DNA from: Talpa occidentalis
Taxonomy: Eukaryota; Chordata; Mammalia; Eulipotyphla; Talpidae
NCBI RefSeq assembly: GCF_014898055.3
Contig: NW_023601104.1
Location: forward strand, 70,229,106-70,293,105
Reading direction: 5' to 3'
DNA: 64,000 bases
Below, in pieces: positions 25,039-36,004 of the stretch. A model generated the notes under the pieces. It was not told the DNA's origin. It made no database searches and saw only the letters and a list, made by a program, of their open reading frames with translations. Numbering within the stretch: position 1 is the stretch's first letter; every line of letters begins with the position of its first letter. Position numbers and translations under genes: made by a program.

Positions 25039-26374
25039 CATTATCTCTCTGCAATTCATGATATTATGGTTTGTCTGATGATGGTACCACTATATTAGGT
25101 TTTCCAAACTATAGTATTGTTTCTTAAAATTTCCTTTTGTCATTTTAGTGTTTCTTTTGGAAGGAAGAGAGAATACTAAGCAAACCATCTTGAACTTCAA
25201 GCCTCTGATGATCTTTCTATTATTAGTGTTTGAGCCTCCCCCCCTTTTTTTTTCTATTACATTTACAAAGTTGCAACATCAAGAGAGAAAATAATAAATG
25301 GTTTTAAACATCAAGTGAAGCATTGTGCAGTTAATTTTCTTTCTTTAATACATGAAAGTGCCTTTAGCATTTACCATGTTGATGTTGGGTCATACCTTTT
25401 AAATATTACCAGGACAATCTAAAAGATCGTAATATTTAAACTGACTACCAAATGTTATTCCTTTAGCTATAGGGATAAATGCAAATCAGTTTCACCTTTA
25501 ACATTTATCCTGCTGCTTTCTTAACCTATCAAGATCTGTAGAATGCTCAAAAGCATTCTAATCAGCTGCTACATTGAGAGAAGTGCCGTTAATGGACTTA
25601 ATGTTATAATAAAGAGAAATTAATTGTCTACGATACTGTCCTTTAATGAAATAGTTATAACTTAATTTGAGAAAGACTTCTACCACTTTCTTTGCTGCTA
25701 TGAAGCTACTCTGCATTTTTAAACAGACCTCTTCCTGTGAGAAGAAGTTGGAAGCAAAGTGCTTTTTGAGAAAGGTATTTGACTTCCCACAGGGAAGGGG
25801 ATATGAGGAAGGTGTGAGAATCCTATGTACATATAGCACAGAGCAACTCATTTACCAAAGTTAGAGTCCAGGACACTTTCAGAAGAATGCAGATAGTGTT
25901 TTCCAAATTGTTCTTGCTGACATTTAACACTAGAAAGATATTTTGATAATGTCTTAAATTTCAAGTTAAGAGTTCTTTTCTTTTTTGTTCACAAAAGAAA
26001 AAATATCTATTTCCATCTTGTGAAACTTTACATCTGAGGTATGACACTACTAGTTATTACCTATATAGGGCCCTCTCAAATCTTATGTCTGGAAATTAAC
26101 AGTTTTAATATAACAGTAATTAGCTAAGTTAGCATTTTTCTTAATATTGACACTTAAACTTGGGTTATAATTTTATATGGCATATACTCTTGTAAGAACT
26201 GTTTTCAACATGAATCATAAAAGTCTTACTAATTATGAAATCTATATTTACTTTGGCCTTTTCAGTGAATTTTGTGATTCTGTAATTTACAAACAAGCAT
26301 GCACAGTTTGAAGAATATGGTTAGAAGAGTTTTAACAAATTCACTACACTCTAGGTTATGTAGCATAATAGAAA
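25039..26374. other. Unassigned AT-rich sequence
   Basis: The only notable frame is a 97-codon minus-strand one (25558-25851) with no domain. No repeat assigned. Confidence 0.45.
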
Positions 26375-27150
26375 GTTTTTTAAAAAGATAGTATAGGTCC
26401 TTTGTTATTTTTCAAAATCATTTTGATTGTTTAGATTGTTAAAATTTCCATTCAAATTATAGAATTAGGTTACCAATTGCAAAAAAGCCTTTTTAGGGCC
26501 TCCCTGGGTGGCACAGCAGTTGAGTGCTGGGTTGCGAAGCTGCCCGCAGCCTCTGCAGCACCGGTTCGATCCTCGGCTGCTCCCCGGACACAGGAGGAGG
26601 GTCCCACATGGCACACAGACCTCTCCTGCCGCCCGCTGCTCCCCTCAGCAGTGTACTTTGGTCCTTTTGCCTGCTCTGCTCCCCGCTCTGGTGAATTCTC
26701 TCACCCTCCAGCTCTTCGGACTGTACCCAGTGCTTATATAAAGAAAGAAAGAAATCTTTGAAAAAAAAAAAAAAGGCCTTTTTATTGGGATTGACATTAA
26801 ATAAAAAAATATCAATTCATACAGAATTGTCAGTTATATTAACTTTTTACTCAACATGACATGACTATTATATAGGTTTTTTTAATTATGATGTTTGATT
26901 TTATTTATTTTTAAATATTTATTTATTTTTATGCTTGATTTTAATATAAAGGACTTGTCTATCTTTTGATGAACTTATATTTGATTATTTCATAATTTTG
27001 ATACTAAAATATAGTGTATTTCTCTTTAAATTTTGTGTCTTATATTTCCAGTTCATTTCTGATGTATAGAAATGAAATTAATTTTTATGTAGACATGAAT
27101 CCTATGATCTTGCCAAATTAACTTGGTTCTAGCAGGGTTTTGTTTTGCCT
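26375..27150 (-). mobile_element. Old antisense L1 ORF2 segment, split by a SINE
   Basis: 'CCATTCAAATTATAGAATTA' before the SINE, then 'TTTTTATTGGGATTGACATT' and 'TGATGTATAGAAATGAAATT' after it, match the reverse complement of L1 ORF2 ('..tttagaatcagtttgtcaat', 'tgattgggattgcattgaa', 'gtgtatagaaatacaactga'). The SINE at 26496-26770 divides it. Heavily diverged; edges approximate. Confidence 0.6.
26496..26770 (+). mobile_element. tRNA-derived SINE (copy 4)
   Basis: 'GGGCCTCCCTGGGTGGCACA' head, B-box-like 'GGTTCGATCC', body 'CTCCCCTCAGCAGTGTACTT' and tail 'AAGAAAGAAAGAAATCTTTG' plus A run. A near-identical flank, 'AAAAAAGCCTTTTTA' at 26481-26495, recurs with one extra G at about 26769-26784. 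It is inserted in an older antisense L1. Confidence 0.9.
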
Positions 27151-27674
27151 TTTTTGTTGTTGAATTTTAAGGATTTCTTTTTTTTTTGGTTTTGAGTGTA
27201 TTTTTTATTTTTTTCTAAAGATAGAAGCATCTCTACACTTTTGAAAAACAGCTGTAGACATACATGGGATACATTATATTGAGTTTGTGTAGACAGATCA
27301 GCTGACCCAGGGACTCCATACCCCTTTCCAATACATCCCTCCACAATGTCCCCCTTTCTAGGGGTCCCCAGGATGCACAGAGGAACCACATTCTGCACAG
27401 GGCCTAGGTTGTTGATACCTCTTAATGCTCTCAACTCACACTGTCTGTTGGCTTGAAGACCAATTTTAGGTGTGAATTTCTAAAATTTGACCCGTAACTA
27501 ACCTGAGAGTTTCCCAAGCTTACTTGGCATAACAATATAATGGGTTAAAGTGTAACTAAATACTGGTGACCTTGCCATCTCTAAGTTTTCATTTTTTTCC
27601 CCAGATGCCTGGAGTACATTTTCAAGTAATGTGTGAATTACTTCCTAAGATTGTATTTGTTGTTTTAGCACAGA
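27151..27674. other. Unassigned non-coding sequence
   Basis: A T run at about 27178-27187. The 101-codon minus frame (27129-27434) is partly T-run derived and has no domain. Confidence 0.45.
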
Positions 27675-27957
27675 AAGATAATTGAACTTTTACTAAGTGA
27701 AATAACTCATACAGAGATACAGAGAAAGGCAAATACTGTATGATCTCATTTATATGTAGAAGCTAAAAGAATCAAGAGTTAAAGAAAAAGAAAAAGGAAT
27801 TATGGTTGCCAGCGGGGAGCAGGGGAAATACTGGTCAAGGATACACACTTCCACTAAAAGCTGAATCATTTCCAAGATTTCACAAACAACATGGTGACTA
27901 TAGTCTCCAATACTATATTATATACTTCAAGTTTCTAAGAGAATAGATCTTATATAG

Positions 27958-28039
<82 letters not shown>

Positions 28040-28195
28040 TATGTGAGGTGATGATGGAGCAGAAGCTACTATTAGTGTGATAATCACTTTGTAATATTTG
28101 TATCAAAGCACCGTAATGTACATTACATATTATAAACACATTATATGCATACCATATGTCAATTATATCTCGATAAATCTGGAAAAACATTTAAT
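27675..28195 (+). mobile_element. Old L1 3' end carrying a microsatellite
   Basis: 'CTAAGTGAAATAACTCATAC', 'TACTGTATGATCTCATTTAT', 'TATGGTTGCCAGCGGGGAGC', 'CATGGTGACTATAGT' and 'CAATTATATCTCGATAAATC' match the L1 3' UTR in order. The microsatellite at 27958-28036 sits where this UTR normally has a short CA-rich stretch, so it probably expanded from L1 sequence. Confidence 0.8.
27958..28036 (+). repeat. (CT)n(CA)n compound microsatellite
   Basis: An almost pure CT tract of about 50 bp is followed directly by a CA tract of about 30 bp. Read in reverse it gives the spurious 'VCVCVCVERERERER' peptide, which should not be taken as coding. Confidence 0.95.
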
Positions 28196-28907
28196 TGGAT
28201 ATACAAAAATTGAAAACCGGTAGTACTGTGTTCTGTGTGTGTGTATATATATATTTTTATATTTTGTATATTTGTATTGCAAGTTTTGTATATATAACTA
28301 TATATTTGTAAATATCATTGAAAGTTAAATTTTCTTGTTTTAAGGTTAACATTTTAGTGCCAGGATTGTAATGGGGATCACCTTGCAGTATGATGCAACA
28401 GATATCAAGAATGTTTTGGTGATACATGCACCAAAACCAGGAAATCTGGAGGAGTATTTTTATCCAGTTTTTATCAGAAGAAAGAACAAAGTAGTGGAAT
28501 AAAGAACATTATTATAAGAAGTTAGAAAAACTGCAGTGTGCTAACGTCTTAATTTCAAGAGTGATACCTAGGCCATATTTATATTTATGCAATGGAAAAA
28601 TAGAAATGAGCCAGTGAGCTGATTCCTCCATGTGGATTTGACACACACTGAACTTAATGGGCTTTTCTTGTTAGGTCAATGATGCAATGAGAAAATCCAC
28701 ATACAAACAAGAAACAGCAATTAGACATGGGTTAGCATGCATTGTGAATAATTCTCCCACAGGAATTAGTGGGTGGTTTGATAAAATACTTAGGAGAGTC
28801 TGTGTAATGAAGGATGAGATCACGAAGAGGTCTAGTATTCCATTACTGTAATCTACAAATTGTTAAAATGCTTATGTCCCTGACAGAACAAAGGCTCTTG
28901 CCTTTGA
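28196..28907. other. Unassigned sequence with TA-rich patch
   Basis: Contains a TG/TA-rich patch at about 28232-28310. No gene or repeat family recognised. Confidence 0.45.
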
Positions 28908-29384
28908 CTTTTTTTTTTTTTGAGCCAAAATGTTTCTTTTATTGAAAATATAATCTACTTAAATTTCATTAAGCCAGAATTATGCTTAGTTTTGTTCTCC
29001 CTTTATGAATTGAAGTAGCATTGTATTACAGCACTGTAGAGGTATAGGATCATACATTTCAAACGTCTGTTACATATCACACCTACCATCAAGACACCCA
29101 TAGTCCTCCACCACAGTCCACTGTCCCCCCTCCTGCCTTGGGTCCTCACCCTCCTCTTCTACCTTTGCTAAAATTCTGTACTCATATTTCCAGAGTTTGT
29201 CTTCTTTTGGCTTTGTCTGTTTGTTTTGTTTCTTTATGCTCCACATATGAATGAAACTGTCCAGTATTTGTCTTTTTTACTTCTGACTCATTGTGTTTAG
29301 CATTATTACCTCCAGTTCTACTCATGTTGTTGCAAATGGTAGGCATTCATCATTTTTTATAATTGATTAGCATTCATTCACTGT

Positions 29385-29434
29385 GTGTGCGTGTGTATAT
29401 ATATATACATATATACATATATAAATACACACAC

Positions 29435-29467
<33 letters not shown>

Positions 29468-29475
29468 TATATATG
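29385..29475 (+). repeat. Foldback TG/TA/CA microsatellite
   Basis: A TG-rich tract, TATA-rich centre and CA tract give a self-complementary sequence able to form a long AT-rich hairpin. It lies within an old antisense L1. Confidence 0.85.
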
Positions 29476-29541
29476 CACCACATCTTCTTAATCTACTCAT
29501 CTCTTCTTGAGAACCTATGTTGTTTCCATAACTTGGCTATT

Positions 29542-29557
29542 AAAAATAGTGTTGCAA
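29542..29557 (+). repeat. 5' TSD of full-length L1
   Basis: 'AAAAATAGTGTTGCAA' is repeated exactly at 36005-36020. The bottom-strand nick implied at its left edge reads TTTTT/AA, the canonical L1 endonuclease target. Confidence 0.95.
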
Positions 29558-30804
29558 GGGGGCGGAGCAACATGGCGGCGAGGAGACGCTGCGAGTAAGA
29601 TCTCCCATTAAAAAAAGTTAATAGGGAGGAAAAGCGGCAGGTCCCAGTGAGAACTGGGACACGGAAGATAAACGGACGACTCCAGCAAACTACCCAAAGA
29701 AGAAAGTTGCCATAAAAGAGGACTAGAAGGGAGGAAAGCACAGAACCCTGCTCCCCTCCCCCACCCACAGAGTCCGCACTCTCCGACCAGCAGAGAGGAG
29801 GAAAACAACACACTAAAACAACCAACAAGAACAAACTACGCAGCAAGCGGGACTGTGAGTGGAAAGGAACTATTGCAGCCACCACACCCCATGAACGGGA
29901 GCTGTGGAGAATCCTGCAGGATTCTCCACGGCGGTGAACGAAAGGCTCCAGGCGCCATTAGAGAACAAAGGGACTCTGGAGGAGACCTGCACTCAGTCCC
30001 AGGCCGGCTGGTAAGCTTGCGCAGAAAAGCAGCGCGCTTGGTGCGCTTGAAAAGCAAATGCGGATCGGGATCGCGGCTGCCCAGGTCCCCGAGCCTGCGA
30101 CCTAGGCTTGCGGGGAGACGTGCGGAGGCCTTCACTGAGGTGAGAGTCCCTCACTGAGTAAGCAGGAACCAGGCACCCAGGCACGGGAGCGGGGTGCAAA
30201 AGGCGCCATTCCCGCGCCATTGAACTAGGCTACAGCCAGCGTCCTGGACCTGAGGGCTTTGGAACTGAGACCCGGGGCACGAAATTCGGGGCGTGGGTTC
30301 TCCATGACGGTGGGGCACAAGGCAGACACAGCACCCCAAGCCGTTGAGGTTTACCCTCCCATTCTCGCTCTGTTCCCTGTCCCAAGGGGGGGGGCGTCGA
30401 AAAGCAGCCCCCCCAAGGACAATAGGAGATATCTCTGGCGCCACCTAGCGACCACAAAAAAAAGTCACACCCCATAGAACAGGGAAATTTCTTAAGAAAA
30501 GACTTCTTGAAAAGGGCAGAAGGCTTCTGGAGGACCCAGTGGCCAGCTGGGAAGTTAGCCCACACCAGGCCCCTTCCAACCAGCAGTCTGAGCCCACAGA
30601 GGGAGAAGGCACCCACGTCCGGGGCAGACCGGGCGCGCAGAAGAGTGTGCCTGGGACCGGATGCACAGGGATTGCGCCCCGCTTGGCCATTTTAGATCAG
30701 GGACATTTCTTCAGTAAAGACTGCCTAAAACCAGCAGAAAGCTCCCCTAGAAGCCAGAGATGGCTCCTGGAGGAACCAGAGGGGAGCGGAGAAGTTCACC
30801 CAAG
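29558..30804 (+). promoter_or_regulatory. L1 5' UTR / internal promoter
   Basis: About 1.25 kb, clearly GC-richer than its surroundings and rich in CpG. It starts 'GGGGGCGGAGCAACATGGCG'. The motif 'CAACATGGCGGC' at 29568-29579 matches a YY1 site (core ATGG), as found at the start of the human L1 5' UTR, where YY1 sets the transcription start. Many small frames open on both strands here because of the composition; none looks coding. Activity is inferred by analogy, not shown. Confidence 0.8.
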
Positions 30805-31850
30805 ATGCCGGCCAGTCTGAGCAACACAGTGTCCCAATGCATACAACAAATTAGAAAACAGACAGTAGGGAGTAGAAGAACCACACGCAACCTAACAACT
30901 CCTCAGGAAAGAAGCACACCACAAAAAGAAAACCACCCCCCAGATTGCAACGACAGTAACTTGGAAGAACTTCTGAGCCTTCCAGAAAGAGAATTTAAAA
31001 TTGCCATGATTAAAAAAGTGACAGAAGTCATAAAGGAAAACAATGATCAGAAGAAGGAAATTGAGTCCCTAAAGAGGGAAAACAATGGTCAGAAGAATGA
31101 AATTGAGTCCCTAAGGAGGGAAGTAAAAGAAATGCAGGAGATCAAAGAATTAATGGAGGAACTAAAGAACTCTGGGAAAAGCAATGAAAGCAGAATAGAT
31201 GAAATGGAAGAACGAATAAGTACTCTTGAAGACACAGAAATAAAAAGAACCAAAACAGAAAGGAAAGAGAAGTACGAAGGAAAAAGAACGAAGAAAGACT
31301 TCGGGAACTATCTGACTCCATGAGGAAAGGAAATATAAGAGTTATGGGAATTCCAGAAGGAGAGGAGAGAGATGTAGGAACAGAGAAAATATTCCAGGAG
31401 ATAATAGAAGAGAACTTCCCAAATGCGAAGAAGGAGCTGAAAATTGATATACAAGAAGCAAGAAGAACACCAAACTTCCATGACGAAAGGAAAAATACAG
31501 CAAGACACATAATAGTAAAGCACCCAAGAATCCAGGACAAGGAAAAAATAATGAAGCTGACAAGAGGGAAGAAACAGATAACATTCAAAGGAAAACCAAT
31601 CAGGCTGACATCAGACTTCTCTGAAGAAACACTACGGGCAAGGAGAGAGTGGAGGGACATAGTCAACAGACTCCAAGAAAACAGATGCCAACCAAGAATA
31701 CTCTATCCCGCAAAGCTCTCCTTCCTCTATGAAGAAAGAATAAGGACGTTCCCAGACAAACAGAAACTCCGGAATTTCATTACGACTAAACCCCCACTCC
31801 AAAAAATACTACAAGGAGTCCTCAAGCCAGAACCTCAGAGGGACGAATAA
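30805..31850 (+). pseudogene. L1 ORF1 (RNA-binding chaperone), frameshifted
   Basis: ORF1p is the trimeric nucleic-acid chaperone that coats L1 RNA. I chose the ATG at 30805 ('MPASLSNTVSQCIQQIRKQ') because the related L1 at 48002 starts at the equivalent place; an upstream in-frame ATG at 30760 lies in the 5' UTR. The N-terminal half has a charged coiled coil ('KENNDQKKEIESLKRE') with a 42-bp tandem duplication. The C-terminal RRM/CTD half begins 'MRKGNIRVMGIPEGEE' and includes 'ARREWRDIVNRLQENRCQPR'. The frame switches near 31262, where a run is GG against GGG in the second L1, so a one-base loss separates the halves. Without it the protein would be about 348 residues, close to the usual L1 ORF1p length. 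Confidence 0.92.
31036..31119 (+). repeat. 42-bp tandem duplication in ORF1 coiled coil
   Basis: Units 31036-31077 and 31078-31119 are near-identical ('GAAAACAATGATCAGAAGAA' against 'GAAAACAATGGTCAGAAGAA'). Each encodes 14 residues, exactly two heptads. The second L1 has only one equivalent. Confidence 0.9.
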
Positions 31851-31918
31851 CAACAAAAGAAGGCCAAAGAAAGTTATTAAAAGAATAAATAAATAAAATC
31901 AAAGGAAAGACAAACACA

Positions 31919-34900
31919 ATGGCAAATACAGATGCTAACATATCAATATTAACTCTAAATGTAAATGGACTAAACTCTTCAGTAAAAAGACACAGAGTTG
32001 CAGCCTGGATTAAGAAACAAAACCCAACCTTTTGCTGTCTCCAGGAAACACATTTAGCTACAAAAGATAAAAATAGGCTCAAAGTTAAAGGATGGAAAAC
32101 AATCCTACAAGCGAATGGACCAAAAAAGAAAGCAGGAACAGCTATACTTATATCAGATAAAAGAGACTTCAAACTCAAAAAAAATAAAAAGAGATCCCAA
32201 TGGTCACTACATTATGATCAAGGGGACAATACTTCAAGAAGAAATAACACTTATTAACATATACTCACCAAACGAAGGAGCACCAAAATATATCAGACAA
32301 CTGTTGTCCTCTCTGAAAACAGACATCAGAGAAAACACATACGTAGTGGGAGACTTCAACACACCACTATCAACAATGGATAGATCAACAAGACAAAAAA
32401 TAAGTAAAGAAACTAAAGCTCTAAATAAGGACCTACAGCATTTGGGCTTAACAGACATCTATAGAACACTAAACCCAAAAAAACGGAGTACACATTTTTC
32501 TCAAGCGCACATGGATCATTCTCCAGGATTGATCACATACTGGGGCACAAGACAAACATCAACAGATACACCAAGATTGAAATCATACCAACCATCTTTT
32601 CTGACCATGAAGGCATCAAACTAGAAATAAACCATAAAAAGAAGGCAAGGAACTATCCTACCTCATGGAGATTAAAAACCACACTACTGGAAGACCACTG
32701 GACTAATGAGGAGATCAAAGAAGAAATTAAAAAATTCTTTGAATTGAATGACAAGGAGGACACCAATATCCTAAATGTATGGGATGCAGCAAAAGCAGTA
32801 ATAAGAGGAAAATATATAGCAATAGAAGCTCACATCAAAAAACAAAAAAGAACTCAAAGAAACAACCTAATCTTGAAGCTCAGAGATCTAGAAAAAGAAC
32901 AACAAAAAAAACCCAAAACCAATAGAAGAAAAGAAATAATAAAAACCAAAGCAGAAATAAATGAAATTGAAACTGAAAAAACAATCCAAAAGATCAATGA
33001 AACCAAGAGCTAGTTCTTTGAAAAAATCAATAAAATAGACAAACCCCTAGCCAGGTTCACAAAGGAAAAAAGGGAGAAAGCACAAATAGGATCATAAATG
33101 AAAGAGGAGAAATCACAACGGACACAGCAGAAATCAAAAGAATAATCAGTAACTACTATGAACAGTTATATGGAAACAAGTTCAACAATCTAGAGGAGAT
33201 GGACAAATTCCTACAACTCTACAATCACCCAAAGCTAGATAAAGAAGAAATAGAACACCTAAACAGACCAATTACAATTAGTGAAATTGAAATGGTAATC
33301 AAAAACCTCCCCAAAAACAAAAGCCCAGGACCCGATGGATTTACAAATGAATTCTACCAAAGATTCAGAGATGAATTAGTGCCTATCCTTCACAAACTCT
33401 TCCAAAAAATTGAGAAGGAAGGGACAATACCAAACACGTTCTATGAAGCCAACATTACACTAATACCAAAACCGAATAAGGACAATACAAAAAAGGAAAA
33501 CTACAGGCCAATCTCCCTAATGAACACTGATGCAAAAATCCTCAATAAAATTTTAGCTACCAGAATCCGACAATGTATCCATAAGATAATTCACCACGAC
33601 CAAGTAGGATTCATTCCAGGGACACAAGGATGGTTTAACATCCGAAAATCAATCAACGTTATCCAACACATCAACAAAAAGAAATATAAAAACCATATGA
33701 TAATATCAATAGATGCTGAGAAAGCTTTCGACAAAGTGCAACACCCATTCATGATAAAAGCCCTTGAAATTCTTGGGTTACAAGGAACGTACCTCAACAT
33801 CATAAAGGCCATCTATGACAAGCCAACAGCCAGTATCATTCTCAATGGTGAAAAGCTGAAAGCAATTCCATTAAGATCTGGAACAAGACAAGGATGTCCA
33901 CTCTCACCACTGCTTTTCAATATAATACTGGAAGTCCTAGCCAGAGCAATAAGACAAGAGAAAGACATCCAAGGAATCCAAATAGGAAAAGAAGAAGTCA
34001 AACTATCACTATTTGCAGATGATATGATAATATACATAGAGAACCCCAAAAACTCCACAGAAAAACTAATTTCAACTCATCAATCAATTCAGTAAAGTGG
34101 CAGGATACAAAATCAACACGCAAAAGTCAGTAGCCTTCCTATATACAAACAATAAATCTGAAGAAGAAGAAATAAAAAAAAAATCCCTTTTATTATCGAA
34201 ACAAAAAAAATCAAATATTTGGAATAAATCTAACAAAAGAGGTAAAGGACCTATACAAAGAAAACTATAAAACACTGTTAAAAGAAATAGAAGACACAAA
34301 GAAATGGAAAGACATCCCCTGCTCATGGATTGGAAGAATAAACATTATTAAAATGGCCATTCTACCAAAAGCAATATACAGATTCAATGCTATTCCAATC
34401 AAAATTTCAATGTCATTTCTTCAAAGAAATAGAACAATAATTGATGAAATTCATATGGAATCACAAAAAACCCCGAATAGCCAAAGCTCTACTGAAAAAA
34501 AAAGAAGGAAATGGAGGCATCACAATCCCAGACTTCAAACTATACTACAAAGCCATAATCATCAAAACTGCATGGTATTGGAACAAGAACAGACGTACAG
34601 ACCAATGGAATTGAATATAAAATCCAGAAATAAACCCACAGATTTATGGTCAACTAATCTTTGACAAAGGAGCAAAGACTGCAATGGAGCAAAGAAAGTT
34701 TGTTCAATAAATGGTGCTGGGAAAACTGGGTTGCTACATGCAAAAGAATGAAGCTTGACCACTACCTCACACCATACACAAAAATCAACTCAAAATGGAT
34801 TAAAGAACTAGACATAAGACCTGAAACCATAAAATACATAGAAGGAAATATAGGCGAAACACTACATGATTTGCATATCAAAGACATCTTTACAGACACA

Positions 34901-35736
34901 TCACCCAAAGCAGTGATAGTGAAGGCAAAGATAAACAGCTGGGACTACATCAAAGTAAAGAGCTTCTGCACAGAAAAGAGACAATAACAAAAACAAAGAG
35001 AAACCCCACCAACTGGGAGAACATTTTTTCACCCAACACTAATGATAAAGGACTGATCACAAAAATCTGCAAAGAGCTGATGAGACTCAGCAACAACAAA
35101 GAAAATAATCCAGTCAAAAAATGGGCAGAAGAGCTAAAAAGAAACTTCTCTGAAGAGGAAATGCAAATGGCCAACAGACATATGAAAAAATGTTCAACAT
35201 CACTTGCAATCAGGGAAATGCAAATCAAAACTACCATGAGATACCATCTTACACCAGTGAGAATGGCACATATTAAAAAAACTAGCAACAGCAAATGTTG
35301 GCGAGGTTGTGGAGAAAAAGGAACTCTCCTGCACTGTTGGTGGGAGTGCAAACTGGTCCAACCACTATGGAGAGCTGTGTGGAGATTTCTGGACCTACTA
35401 AACATAGAGCTTCCATATGATCCAGCAATTCCACTCCTAGGTATTTCCCCGAAGGACACAGAAACATCAATTCCAAAGAACACCTGCACCCCTATGTTTA
35501 TAGCAGCACTGTTTACAATAGCTAAGCTTTGGAAACAGCCCAAATGCCCAAAAATAGATGACTGGATCAAGAAGATGTGGTACATATATACCATGGAATA
35601 TTACTCAGCATTCAAAAAAGATAAACACATGCAATTTGCAGCAACATGGATGGCGCTGGAACTGATCATGCTCAGCGAAATAAGCCAAAAAGAAAAAGAA
35701 AAATACCGGATGGTCTCACTCATAACAGGAATCTAG
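31919..35736 (+). pseudogene. L1 ORF2 (endonuclease / reverse transcriptase), broken
   Basis: ORF2p nicks target DNA and copies L1 RNA into it. The start 'MANTDANISILTLNVNGLNS' is the usual ORF2 beginning. The N-terminal endonuclease domain shows 'CLQETHL' and 'GDFNTPLS'. The reverse transcriptase shows '[14 protein letters not shown]', '[13 protein letters not shown]', '[12 protein letters not shown]' and the catalytic 'FADD' at 34012-34023. The C-terminal Cys-rich segment is '[18 protein letters not shown]', and the ORF ends 'MVSLITGI'. Breaks: a probable +1 in the A run 32177-32184, compensated by about -1 in the A run near 32476-32482; TAG at 33011-33013 where TGG (Trp) is usual; a roughly 4-bp loss near 33085; and further shifts near 34070-34095, 34415 and 34600-34990. 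The longest clean piece is 33199-34095. The overall 3.8-kb length matches intact ORF2. Confidence 0.94.
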
Positions 35737-35937
35737 AAAACTTAAATAAGGGACCAGGAAAATGAATAACTATAAGAAAGTGAAAATCAAAATCAACAAA
35801 AAACTATGAACCAGAGACACTTTTGTGGGGGTGGGTGGCAGGAGGGGAGGGATTGGGGCCAGAATGGGGGGTTTGCAATTGTATGGGGGAATATAAAAAT
35901 AAAATTTATTATTTAAAAAAAAAACAAACAAAAAAAA
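35737..35937 (+). other. L1 3' UTR and first poly(A)
   Basis: A short 3' UTR with a G-rich tract at about 35826-35872 (several G3-G6 runs, able to form a G-quadruplex), then 'AATATAAAAATAAAATTTAT' and an A-rich tail at 35915-35937. The AATAAA-like signal is weak ('AAATAAAATTT'), which fits read-through into the transduced tail. Confidence 0.85.
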
Positions 35938-36001
35938 CTTGACATTATCAGAGTTTATAATTATCAAATCCAATCATCCATATTTAATAAAAGACTAACA
36001 T
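35938..36001 (+). other. 3' transduced sequence of the full-length L1
   Basis: About 64 bp of non-L1 sequence lies between the L1 poly(A) and the second A run plus TSD. It begins 'CTTGACATTATCAGAG' and contains a canonical AATAAA at 35986-35991, about 10 bases before the second A tract. This is the signature of read-through transcription at the source locus with polyadenylation at a downstream host signal. Confidence 0.88.
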
Positions 36002-36004
36002 AAA

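Larger units (their letters stand above)
28908..29557 (-). mobile_element. Old antisense L1, 3' part (left half of split element)
   Basis: Antisense L1 3' UTR and ORF2 end: T-rich tail at 28908-28920, then 'CACATATGAATGAAACTGTC' and 'GAGAACCTATGTTGTTTCCA'. The element stops at 'AAAAATAGTGTTGCAA' and resumes with 'TAAACATAGG' at 36021, so the full-length L1 at 29558-36001 landed inside it. Confidence 0.8.
29558..36001 (+). mobile_element. Full-length L1 retrotransposon with 3' transduction
   Basis: A complete L1 in sense orientation: GC-rich 5' UTR (29558-30804), ORF1 (30805-31850), 68-bp spacer, ORF2 (31919-35736), short G-rich 3' UTR, poly(A) at 35915-35937, then a transduced non-L1 tail and a second A run. 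Perfect 16-bp TSDs show the 5' end is native rather than truncated. The element is nested in an older antisense L1. Both ORFs carry frameshifts or stops, so it is an inactive copy, although the intact TSD and CpG-containing promoter point to recent insertion. Confidence 0.96.

Noticed and set aside
27927..28190. 87-codon minus frame with 'VCVCVCVERERERER'
   Set aside because: It is the translation of the (CT)n(CA)n microsatellite and its L1 flanks.
29493..30695. Cluster of overlapping frames (up to 130 codons) on both strands
   Set aside because: They fall in the GC-rich L1 5' UTR, where stop codons are rare. No domain in any frame, and real L1 coding starts at 30805.
31142..31666. 174-codon minus frame
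   Set aside because: Antisense shadow of L1 ORF1; the sense strand gives the recognisable ORF1p sequence.
34950..35594. 214-codon minus frame
   Set aside because: Antisense shadow of the L1 ORF2 C-terminus. The same shadow appears at 22.0 and 51.9 kb because those are L1 copies too.
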